Translations under genes and position numbers: made by a program
In this document: piece by piece, positions 29,542 to 37,518 of the stretch
Layout: the number at the start of each line of letters is the position of its first letter
Numbering within the stretch: the first letter of the stretch is position 1
Assembly: GCA_963783045.1 (NCBI GenBank)
Contig: CAWAMD010000001.1
Span: forward strand, 496,001-560,000
Length of the DNA stretch: 64,000 nucleotides
DNA from: CAWAMD01 sp963783045
Lineage (GTDB): Bacteria; Actinomycetota; Nitriliruptoria; Nitriliruptorales; Nitriliruptoraceae
Direction: 5' to 3'
Notes under the pieces: generated by a model
What the model was told of the DNA's origin: nothing
Database searches by the model: none
The model's input: only the letters and a program-made list of their open reading frames with translations

Positions 29542-30408
29542 ATGTCGGAGCTGTGCGCCGTCGTGCTCGCCGCCGGCGCCGGCACCCGGCTGCGGCCGCT
29601 GACCGAGCTGCGGCCGAAGGCGCTGTGCCCGGTCGGGAACGTGGCGCTGCTGGACCTGGCGCTCGATCGGGTGGGGGCGGTGCTCGGCGACGCCGACGGC
29701 GAGCGGGTCGCCGTGAACGCCCACCACCACGCCGACCAGCTGCGCACCCACCTGGCCGGGGACGGCGCGCCCGGGGGGGCACGCCGGGCCCGAGCGGCGC
29801 AGCTGTCCGTCGAGGAGCCCGAGGCGCTCGGCACCGCCGGCGCGATCGGCCAGCTGCGGGGCTGGGTCGACGGCCGCGCCGTGCTGGTCCACAACGTCGA
29901 CGCGTGGCTGCCCGCCGGTGACGGCGACCTCGCCCGGCTCGTCGAGGGCTGGTCGGGCGAGACGGCACGGCTGCTGGTCGCGTTCGACCCGGCGCGGGCG
30001 GACTTCCACGGGCTGTGGCGGTTCGCCGGCGCGTCGCTGCTCCCGGCGGCCGAGGCGGCGGCGCTCGAGGCCCGCCCCACGGGGCTGTACGAGGTGGTGT
30101 GGCGCCGGCTCGCGGGGGCGGGTCGGCTCGAGCTCGTGCCCGTCACCGGGGCGTACATCGACTGCGGCACGCCCGTGGACTATCTCGGCGCGAACCTCGC
30201 GGCGGCCGGTGGGGCTGTGGTGGCCGGCGAGGGGGCGACGATCACCGGCGAGGCGAGCTGGTCGGTCATCGGTGCCGGCGCGTCGGTGGCCGGCCGCGTC
30301 GAGCGGTGCGTCGTCTGGCCCGACGCGGCGGTCGCCGCCGACGAGGATCTCGCCGACGCGATCCGCCTCCCCGACGGCCGGACCATCCACCCGCTCACGG
30401 ATGTGTGA
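29542..30408 (+). CDS. sugar-phosphate nucleotidyltransferase
   Basis: This is 288 aa. The pyrophosphorylase signature VVLAAGAGTRLRPLTELRPKALCPVGN is at residue 7-33, the metal-binding region is VLVHNVDAWLPAG, and LGTAGAIGQL is the substrate loop. The C-terminal third (GATITGEASWSVIGAGASVAGRVERCVVWPD) is a short left-handed beta-helix. Closest in type to mannose-1-phosphate guanylyltransferase or glucose-1-phosphate transferases. It could supply GDP-mannose for gmd in this window, but that is inference. Confidence 0.82.
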   Translation: MSELCAVVLAAGAGTRLRPLTELRPKALCPVGNVALLDLALDRVGAVLGDADGERVAVNAHHHADQLRTHLAGDGAPGGARRARAAQLSVEEPEALGTAGAIGQLRGWVDGRAVLVHNVDAWLPAGDGDLARLVEGWSGETARLLVAFDPARADFHGLWRFAGASLLPAAEAAALEARPTGLYEVVWRRLAGAGRLELVPVTGAYIDCGTPVDYLGANLAAAGGAVVAGEGATITGEASWSVIGAGASVAGRVERCVVWPDAAVAADEDLADAIRLPDGRTIHPLTDV

Positions 30409-30452
30409 GGCGTTATCCCGCTGACGTCGGTACAACCCCGCACGTATTCCGG
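30401..30452. repeat. dispersed 52-nt element, copy 1 (decayed palindrome)
   Basis: This aligns end to end with 34647-34698, with about 11 mismatches in 52. The right arm CCCCGCACGTAT is kept but the left arm has diverged (ATGTGTGAGGCG). It begins inside the last codons of the nucleotidyltransferase gene. It may act as a degenerate terminator. Confidence 0.65.
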
Positions 30453-30495
30453 AGAGGGAGGGCAGGGGTCGGCAGGACGACGCGTCTCGGCCGGG

Positions 30496-30684
30496 TCAGG
30501 TGAGGGCGACCCCGACCGGCGCGCCGGCGGTCGGCTGCTCGGCCCGGCACCAGACGTAGGCGTCGTCGCGGTGCCCGTGCACCTCGACCATCCGCGCGCA
30601 GGACAGGCAGCGACGCGGATCGGCGCTGTCGCCGAGGGCCGGGCACAGATGCGTGCTCCCGTTGACGATGACCTTCCCGTTCAT
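30496..30684 (-). CDS. small cysteine-motif protein, possible zinc ribbon
   Basis: This is 62 aa. ATG 30684 is preceded by GAGGAG at about 8 bases. Cysteines follow C-x11-C-L-S-C-x16-C (HLCPALGDSADPRRCLSCAR ... AYVWCRAEQ), nearly the spacing of the 26375-26602 protein. It is probably the same unrecognised family. It lies alone on the minus strand between the nucleotidyltransferase and the GH5 gene. Confidence 0.6.
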   Translation of the reverse strand: MNGKVIVNGSTHLCPALGDSADPRRCLSCARMVEVHGHRDDAYVWCRAEQPTAGAPVGVALT

Positions 30685-30983
30685 GGTGGCACTCCTCTCG
30701 GTGTCGGCGCCGCGCTCCCCGGGTGGCTGAGGCGGCCGCCGGACGCTGCCTGACAGGATCGTGAGCCACCGAGCCTCGCACGAGGTCCAACCGGCCCGGC
30801 CTGGCCACGACGACCGTCCCGATCCGCTCGGCGGCCGTCCCGATCCGACCGTCGCGACCGACGGCCGTCCCGACCGCGACGACCGTCCCGACCGCGGTGA
30901 CCCTCCCGACCGGGCGCAGGGGACGACGCCGGGCACGTCGAAGTGCGATGACGAGCTCGAGCACCCAGCCCCGGAGTCCCGCC
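30685..30983. other. intergenic region with degenerate CCGTCCCGAC repeats
   Basis: This is 299 bp between divergent genes. From about 30805 to 30915 it is made of imperfect repeats of (GA)CCGTCCCGA(C/T)C. Promoters for both genes should be here but none is clear. Confidence 0.45.
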
Positions 30984-32557
30984 GTGCGCCACCCCCGTCG
31001 ACGTGCCGCGACCTTCGCGGCCATCGCCCTCGGATCGCTCGCCCTCAGCGTCGTCGCCGCCCGCCCCGCGCCCGCCGTGCCCGCCGGGACTACGACGCCG
31101 GCCGCGAGCCGCGACCGCCGCGACCGCCGTACCCGCCAGCCCGACCACCACGGATGCCTCGCCGGATGCCCGTGCCCCGGCGCCGCGCCTGCACCGTGAG
31201 GGTCGCTGGATGGTCGACGACGCCGGCCGGGTGGTGCTCCTGCACGGTGTGAACGCCGTCTGGAAGACCCCGCCCTACGCCCCGCCCGCCACGCCCGCCG
31301 GGTTCACCGACGCCGACGCCGCCTGGCTCGCCGAGCACGGGTTCAACACCGTCCGGCTCGGCACGCTGTTCGCCGGGGTGATGCCGCAGCCCGACGCAGG
31401 TCGACCCGGGCTACCTCGACGCGGTCGACCGGGTGGCGGACCTGCTCGCCGCCCACCACATCTGGACGCTCTTCGACTTCCACCAGGACATGTACAACGA
31501 GCGCTTCCAGGGCGAGGGCTTCCCCGACTGGTCCGTGGACCAGCCCGCCACCGGCGCGCTGCCGCCGCCGACCTTCGGCTTCCCCGGCAACTACCTCACG
31601 CCCCAGGTCAGCGAGGCCTTCGACTCGTTCTGGCTCGACCGCGACGGGCTCGTCGGCCGCTACGCCGCGGCCTGGCAGGCCGTCGCCGCGCGGTTCGCCG
31701 ACCAGCCCTACTCGATGGGCTACGACCTCATGAACGAGCCCTGGCCCGGCTCCCAGTACCCGACGTGCGCGAACCCGCAGGGCTGCCCGGTGTTCGACAC
31801 GCAGGTGCTGCAGCCGACCTGGCGCCGGCTGCTCACCGCGATCCGTGCGGCCGACCCCGCCAACCTCGTCTGGTACGAGCCGCAGGTGCTGTTCAACTTC
31901 GGGGCGCGCTCGAACATGGGGCCGGTCGCCGACGACAACGTCGGCTTCTCGTGGCACGACTACTGCCTGCCCGCCGCCGCGCTGCACGCCCAGGGCTTCA
32001 CGGACCTGCCCGGCTGCGCGCAGCTCCACGGCCTCGTGTGGGACAACCAGGACGACGCCCGCGACCAGATGCAGGCCACCTCGCTCGTCACCGAGTTCGG
32101 CGCGTCCGACGACCTCGCCGACCTCCGGCAGATCACCGCCGAGGCCGACGCGCACCTCACCGGCTGGCAGTACTGGCAGTACAAGGAGTGGCACGACCCG
32201 ACGACCGAGAGCCAGGACTCCGGCGGACAGGGCCTGTTCCGCGACGACGCCGACCTGTCCACGCTGAAGACGGACAAGGCACGGATCCTCGTGCGGACCT
32301 ACCCGCAGGCGACCGCCGGCGTGCCGACCGCCCTGTCCTTCGATCCGGACACCGGCGCGTTCTCCTACACCTACCGGCCGCGACCGGCCGCCGGCCCCAC
32401 CGAGATCTTCGTCTCGCCGCTGCACTACCCCGACGGGTACGACCTCGCGGTCACCGGCGCGCGCGTCACCTCTGCACCCGGCGCGCGGGTCGTGGTGCTG
32501 CGCAACCGACCCGGCGCCGACGAGGTGACGGTCCGGCTCACCCGCGCCGGGTCCTGA
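30984..32557 (+). CDS. secreted GH5 endoglycoceramidase-like enzyme, two frame breaks
   Basis: GTG 30984 (GGAG 8 bases upstream) encodes a signal peptide with FAAIALGSLALSVVAARPAPA. After a break near 31090-31150 the mature domain starts EGRWMVDDAGRVVLLHGVNA. A second break near 31398 leads into VADLLAAHHIWTLFDFHQDM. The catalytic acid is in GYDLMNEPWPGS and the nucleophile in SLVTEFGASDDLAD. The tail YPQATAGVPTALSFDPDTG, then FSYTYRPRP, matches the C-terminal beta-sandwich of endoglycosylceramidases. Removing two bases gives 523 aa. It probably cleaves glycan from glycosylceramides outside the cell. Confidence 0.82.
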
Positions 32558-32860
32558 GCCGCGCGACGTGCCGCACCGACGCGCGCGGGCGGCCGCACCG
32601 ACGCCACGCGTGCGGCCGCACCGAACGCCCCGCGGGCGGCCGCACCGACGCCCTGCCCCCATCCCGCATGACCCACGCTGCCCTACCACCGTTCGTCCAG
32701 TGGCCAGCGCCCGGAATGCCGAACTCGGGCCCGCCGACGCGCGACGAGGCCGTCACGGAGCGCGGTCGCGCTCGTTGGCGAGGGTGAGGTCGGCCGGCTG
32801 CAGGCCGTGCCGACCGGCAACCCATCCGACGATTGCCACCACCGACAAGGAACCCCGCCC
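32558..32860. other. intergenic region with GC-rich imperfect repeats
   Basis: This is 303 bp. From 32569 to about 32655 there are four imperfect copies of a 22-24 bp unit centred on GCGGCCGCACCGACGC. The rest presumably holds the promoter of the following surface-protein gene, but I cannot mark one. Confidence 0.5.
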
Positions 32861-34612
32861 ATGTTCGCACCGACACGCCGCCGCGCTGCGCGGTGGGTCG
32901 GCGCCGGCGCCGCCGCGCTCCTCGCGGTCGCCGTCGCTGCCCCGGCAGCCAGCGCCCAGACGCCCTTCGACCAGGCCACCTTCGACGCGTACGCGACCGG
33001 CACCGCGGTCCACGTCAGCGGGCTGACCCAGGGCAGCGTCGCCGACGGCGGAACCCGGGTCCTCAACGCCGACGTGGCGTTCTCCGGTGCGACCACGGAC
33101 ACCGGCGGCCTCGCCGATGCGCAGTCGAACGAGATGGGCGTGCAGGTCCAGCCGGCCGAGCAGGGCAAGAACGCCTACGGCCGCGGCTCGGGCCTCGAGC
33201 TCGGCGGCGGCGTCGACGTGCCCGGCGCCGTGAACCAGGCGATCCTCGCCTCCAAGGCCGAGGCGGCCGCTCCGCCCTCGACCGACCTCGTCACCGAGGA
33301 GGCCGGCCCCGTCCCGGGCGCGCCGCTCGCCTACGCGTCGCTGCTGCGCGGGCAGGCACAGGCCACCTACGACCCGGGCAGCTGCCCGCTGTCGGGCGAC
33401 CTCTCCTACGGCCTCGGCTACGCGGCCAACGCGCAGCTGCTGAGCCAGAACCAGCAGGCCAACGACGACGACTCGCTCCAGCAGCCGGTCGTCGCCGCCG
33501 ACGCACCGAACCCCGACCGTGCGGTCTCCCAGACGCTGTCGCGGAACTACCTCGCGCCGCAGGTCGACAAGGACGGCAACACGGTCGGCAACGCGAACGG
33601 ACTGACCTCCGAGGTCCGCGAGACGATCGCCCCCGTCACCTTCTTCAAGGGCACCGCGAACGAGTTCACCGTCGAGGTCCTCGGCGAGTGGGTCCTGCAG
33701 GCCCACGCCACCGGCGTGCCCGGCACCGGGTTCGTCCACTACGGCCCGGCCGACACCTCGCCGTCCACCCCGGTCGTCCGCGTCATCCAGAACGGCCAGG
33801 TCGCCGGCCAGCTCACCACCCAGGACATCGCCGGCGGCGAGGGGCAGGTCATCGACCTCGGTGACGGCAACGGCACGTCGCTCGCGAAGATCAAGATCGG
33901 CGAGGACCCGCGTGCCATCGGCGGCAACGCCGACACCTCGCCGGCCATCACCGCGGACGGCACCTCGGTCGCCGCAGCGGTCGACGTGGTCGACGTGGAG
34001 CTGCTGACCGTCGCCGGCGTCGGCCAGGGCGCCAACGTCCGCATCGGCCACATGGAGACCTCCGCCACCGTCCCCGCCGGCGGAATCGAGTGCGAGCAGG
34101 TCGGCATCCCCGTCTCGAAGACGGCCAGCGCCGACACCGTGCAGCCCGGCGACCCCGTCACCTACACGATCACGGTCGACAACCCCTTCGACTGCCGGCT
34201 CACCGGCGTGAAGGTCGTCGACACGCTCTCCGGCGACGAGGGCGTGACGTGGAGCGTCACCTCCAGTGACCCGAAGGCCGACGACAGCTCGGACACGAAG
34301 GTCACCTGGAACGACATCGGCCCGATCGAGAAGGGCGGCTCGAAGAGCGTGGACCTGACCGTCACGGTCGGCGACGACTCCGCAGCCGGACTGCTCCACG
34401 ACACCGCGACCGTGACCGCGTCCTGCGACACCCGTCCGCTCACCGGGCAGACCACGGTCAACGTGCCGAAGGTCGTCACCCAGGAGACCGCCCCGGCCGA
34501 GGCCAACCGGGCCCCGTCCGCGCCGGCGCTGCCGCGCACCGGTGGCGGCCTGGCCGCCCTCGGTCTGAGCGTCATGGGCGCCGCCGGCACGCTGTGGAAG
34601 CGCCGCCGCTGA
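32861..34612 (+). CDS. large secreted DUF11-type surface protein with LPxTG-like terminus
   Basis: This is 583 aa. A signal peptide (VGAGAAALLAVAVAAPAASA) is followed by a long extracellular region of unknown fold (residues 35-430) with choice-of-anchor-like SVADGGTRVLNADVAFSGAT. A DUF11 domain follows (VSKTASADTVQPGDPVTYTI to DTATVTASC). The C-terminus is LPRTGGGLAALGLSVMG ... KRRR, a canonical sortase signal layout with LPxTG, hydrophobic helix and basic tail. Covalent wall attachment is likely, but no sortase gene is in the window. ATG 32861 has AAGGA upstream. Confidence 0.8.
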   Translation: MFAPTRRRAARWVGAGAAALLAVAVAAPAASAQTPFDQATFDAYATGTAVHVSGLTQGSVADGGTRVLNADVAFSGATTDTGGLADAQSNEMGVQVQPAEQGKNAYGRGSGLELGGGVDVPGAVNQAILASKAEAAAPPSTDLVTEEAGPVPGAPLAYASLLRGQAQATYDPGSCPLSGDLSYGLGYAANAQLLSQNQQANDDDSLQQPVVAADAPNPDRAVSQTLSRNYLAPQVDKDGNTVGNANGLTSEVRETIAPVTFFKGTANEFTVEVLGEWVLQAHATGVPGTGFVHYGPADTSPSTPVVRVIQNGQVAGQLTTQDIAGGEGQVIDLGDGNGTSLAKIKIGEDPRAIGGNADTSPAITADGTSVAAAVDVVDVELLTVAGVGQGANVRIGHMETSATVPAGGIECEQVGIPVSKTASADTVQPGDPVTYTITVDNPFDCRLTGVKVVDTLSGDEGVTWSVTSSDPKADDSSDTKVTWNDIGPIEKGGSKSVDLTVTVGDDSAAGLLHDTATVTASCDTRPLTGQTTVNVPKVVTQETAPAEANRAPSAPALPRTGGGLAALGLSVMGAAGTLWKRRR

Positions 34613-34646
34613 CCGACCGCCACCGACCCACCGTCCGCTGCCGGTG

Positions 34647-34698
34647 ATACGTGCGGGGCTATCCCGCTCTCGTCGGGACGACCCCGCACGTATCCCGG
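34647..34698 (+). terminator. large palindromic hairpin, dispersed element copy 2
   Basis: Perfect 12-bp arms ATACGTGCGGGG (34647-34658) and CCCCGCACGTAT (34682-34693) enclose a 23-nt loop that contains its own TCCCG/CGGGA hairpin. It lies 34 bp after the LPxTG gene and could end transcription from either side. A related sequence is at 30401-30452. Confidence 0.7.
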
Positions 34699-34775
34699 TA
34701 GCCGATCCCCTGACCTGATCGCCGGCGGCGCGCGCCGCACCCTGCGCGCCGCCGGCGATCGGTGTCTCACTCCGG

Positions 34776-37397
34776 TCAGTCCGGCTCGCGCCCCAGCACC
34801 GCCGCGAGCTCGTCGCGCCCCGAGATCCCCAGCTTCCGGTACGCGGACGACAGATGGTTGTCCACGGTCCGGTGCGAGATGACGAGCGACTCGGCGATCT
34901 CCGCGCTCGTGCGGCCGCCGGCGGCGAGCAGCGCGATCTGGCGCTCCCGCCGGGTCAGCGGGTCGGGCGCGTCGGCGGCGGCCAGCGCGGGGCTGACCAC
35001 CCCCGGGCAGCCGGACGCGAGGACGGCCGCGCGGCGCGTCGACCGCAGGGCACGGCGCCGGGAGCCGTCGGCGGACAGCAGGTGCGCCGCCTGGGCGGCC
35101 GCCTCGGCCGCGAGCAGGTCCGCGCCGAGCAGCTCGAGGTCCTCCGAGCTGGCCAGCAGGCCCTCGGCGTCGCGGTCCGCCAGCGCCCGCGCGTGACCTG
35201 CCAGCGCCGGCAGCAGCCGACCCTCCGCCGCCTGCGCGAGCTCGGCGAGCAGGTCGGCGACCCGTGCGGCCTCGCCGAGCCGGACCGCGTCGTGCAGCCG
35301 GCTCGCGCCCCACACCACCAGCGACCCCGTCAGCGCCCGGCGACCTCCCTCCTCCGCGATCGCGGCCCCCTTTGCGAGGTCACCCTCGGCGGCGTGGATC
35401 CAGGTGCGGGCCCCGGCGCGCGGGTACTCGGCCCGGCTGTCGTGCCGGGCGCTGCGGTCGAGCTCGGCCAACAGCCGCCGCGCCGGCTGTGTCCGACCGA
35501 GCTGGGCGAGGGTCCGCGCGTGGCCGGCCAGCAGGATCGGCAGCAGCCCGAACGGGTCGCGCCGGCGCAGCAGCGCCACGGCGTCGCCGGCCACCCGCTC
35601 GGCCTCCTGCACCCGACCGCGCAGCGACAGCGCCTCGATGAAGGTGGAGGCCCAGATGCTGGCGCGGTCGTCGTCGCCGGCGCGCAGCGCCTGCCGGTAG
35701 CCGCGGCGGGCGGCCTCCTCGCCGTCGCGCAGGTCGCCGGCAGCGAGGTCGACGAGGACGCGGTTCACCCCGAGCACACCGGGTGTCGTGGCGGTCAGCG
35801 ACGGGGTGGCCGCGATCACCCGCTCGGCGTCGTCGAGGTCCCGGCGGGCCGCGGCGAGCTCCGCCCGCATGGTCCGGGCCACGCTGCTGAAGGTCAGCGC
35901 GGTCACCAGCGCCTGCGGGGACGCGTCGGCGCGCGTGCGCACGCGATCGGCGACCGCGATCGTCGTGGACAGGTCGCCGAGCACGTCGGCCACGTGGGCC
36001 CGCAGGACGTCGATCTGGTCGCGCAGGTCCGCGCCGACGGGCAGGTCGGCGGCCTCGTCGAGCACGCGCGTCGCCGCCGGGGCGTCTTCCAGTCGGAAGG
36101 CCAGGTTCGGCGCCCGAGCGAGCGCGATCCGGGCACGCAGCGTCGGGGCGGTCGCCGACTCCCAGGCGGCGGCGAGCACCTCCTCGGCATCGGCGGCACG
36201 CTCGCTGCTGCTGAGCGCCTGTCCGAGGAGCAGCCGCGACTCCGGGTCCTCGCCCCGCGCCACGGCCGCTGCGGCCAGCGTCTCGGCGAGATCGTGGTCG
36301 TCGGCGCGCAGGGCCTCACGGCCGGCGGCGAGCAGCTCGTCGGCCGCGACGCCCTCACCCAGCTCCAGACGCCAGGCGGCGAGCCGCACCCGGTCGGCGC
36401 CGTCCGGATCGCCCGTGGCGGTGACGGCGGTGACCAGCTCGGCGAGGAGCTCGTGCCGACGCAGGAGCCCGAGCTCGGCTGCGGCCACCTCCGCGTCGAC
36501 CGGATGCGCCGGGACGACCCGGCAGGCCGCGCCCTCGCCCTCGGCCTTCAGCCAGCCCGCGTCCTCGAGCCGCCGCAGCACGCCGGTGTCGACCATGGTG
36601 CCCAGCGTCGCCAGCGTGAGCGGCGCGCCGAGAGCCACCAGCGCCAGCGCACGCCGCGCTTCACCGTCGAGGCGGCGGATACGGCTGGCGACGAGGTCGA
36701 CGAGGCGGGCCGGGACCTGCAGTGGCCCGTCGAGGGTCCAGCGGCCGTCTCGCTCGGCGAGGGTCCCGTGGTCGCGCGCCGCCAGGACGAGCTCACGCAG
36801 GTAGCGGGCGTTGCCGCATGCCAGCTGCTGCAGGTCCCGAACGGCCGCGTCGGTGACCGGGCCGTCGAGGAGCCCGCCGACGAGCTCGGCCGCCTCCGTG
36901 TCGTCGAGCGGCGTCAGCTCCACGCTCTCGCGCGGCTCGTCCCGCCACAGCCGGACGATCGCCTCGGGGGCGTCGGCGGTCGTCCGCACGGCCGCCAGCA
37001 CGGCCACCCGGTCGTCCCCGGTGGCGACCTGGTGGACCAGCGCGGCCGACGCCTCGTCGAGGTCGTGGGCGTCGTCGACGACGAGCAGCAGCCCGTCCCG
37101 CCCCGCGCGGGCCCGCAGCTCGGCGCGCAGGCCGTGCAGCAACGTGGTCGCGTCCCCGCTGCCGACCTCGTCGGGAAGGAGGCCGGCGAAGGAGCCGAAG
37201 GGGATGCCGGCGGCGTCCGCGGTGGCCGTGACCCGGACGACCCGGGCGCCCTGCTCGGCACAGCGGGCGGCCACGGCGGCCAGCAGTGTGGTCTTGCCCA
37301 CACCCGACGGCCCCCGCACCACGACGGGGCGGCCGTGCGTCAGCGCCGCGAGGATCCGGCGCTGATCACGGTGGCGGCTGCGGAGGTCCGAACGCAT
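34776..37397 (-). CDS. LAL-type LuxR family transcriptional regulator
   Basis: This is an 873-aa ATP-binding regulator. Walker A is PVVVRGPSGVGKTTLLAAVA near residue 25 and Walker B is GLLLVVDDAHDLDEASAALV near residue 105. A long alpha-helical tetratricopeptide-like middle follows. The last 65 residues are a LuxR helix-turn-helix (LTRRERQIALLAAGGRTSAE, then VISHRTVDNHLSSAYRKLGI). LAL proteins bind an inducer plus ATP and activate nearby operons; the effector is unknown. It is transcribed alone, and its C-terminus ends 77 bp from the hairpin at 34647. Confidence 0.93.
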   Translation of the reverse strand: MRSDLRSRHRDQRRILAALTHGRPVVVRGPSGVGKTTLLAAVAARCAEQGARVVRVTATADAAGIPFGSFAGLLPDEVGSGDATTLLHGLRAELRARAGRDGLLLVVDDAHDLDEASAALVHQVATGDDRVAVLAAVRTTADAPEAIVRLWRDEPRESVELTPLDDTEAAELVGGLLDGPVTDAAVRDLQQLACGNARYLRELVLAARDHGTLAERDGRWTLDGPLQVPARLVDLVASRIRRLDGEARRALALVALGAPLTLATLGTMVDTGVLRRLEDAGWLKAEGEGAACRVVPAHPVDAEVAAAELGLLRRHELLAELVTAVTATGDPDGADRVRLAAWRLELGEGVAADELLAAGREALRADDHDLAETLAAAAVARGEDPESRLLLGQALSSSERAADAEEVLAAAWESATAPTLRARIALARAPNLAFRLEDAPAATRVLDEAADLPVGADLRDQIDVLRAHVADVLGDLSTTIAVADRVRTRADASPQALVTALTFSSVARTMRAELAAARRDLDDAERVIAATPSLTATTPGVLGVNRVLVDLAAGDLRDGEEAARRGYRQALRAGDDDRASIWASTFIEALSLRGRVQEAERVAGDAVALLRRRDPFGLLPILLAGHARTLAQLGRTQPARRLLAELDRSARHDSRAEYPRAGARTWIHAAEGDLAKGAAIAEEGGRRALTGSLVVWGASRLHDAVRLGEAARVADLLAELAQAAEGRLLPALAGHARALADRDAEGLLASSEDLELLGADLLAAEAAAQAAHLLSADGSRRRALRSTRRAAVLASGCPGVVSPALAAADAPDPLTRRERQIALLAAGGRTSAEIAESLVISHRTVDNHLSSAYRKLGISGRDELAAVLGREPD

Positions 37398-37518
37398 CGA
37401 GACCGATCGTACTCCGACGCGCGTGGGAGCAACGTCACTCTGGGTAGCGAAATCGCTGGCGGCGCTGCGCAGCGCCGCGCCGCCCGGGTCAGCGCCCGAC
37501 CGGTCCGCGCCGGCCGGG

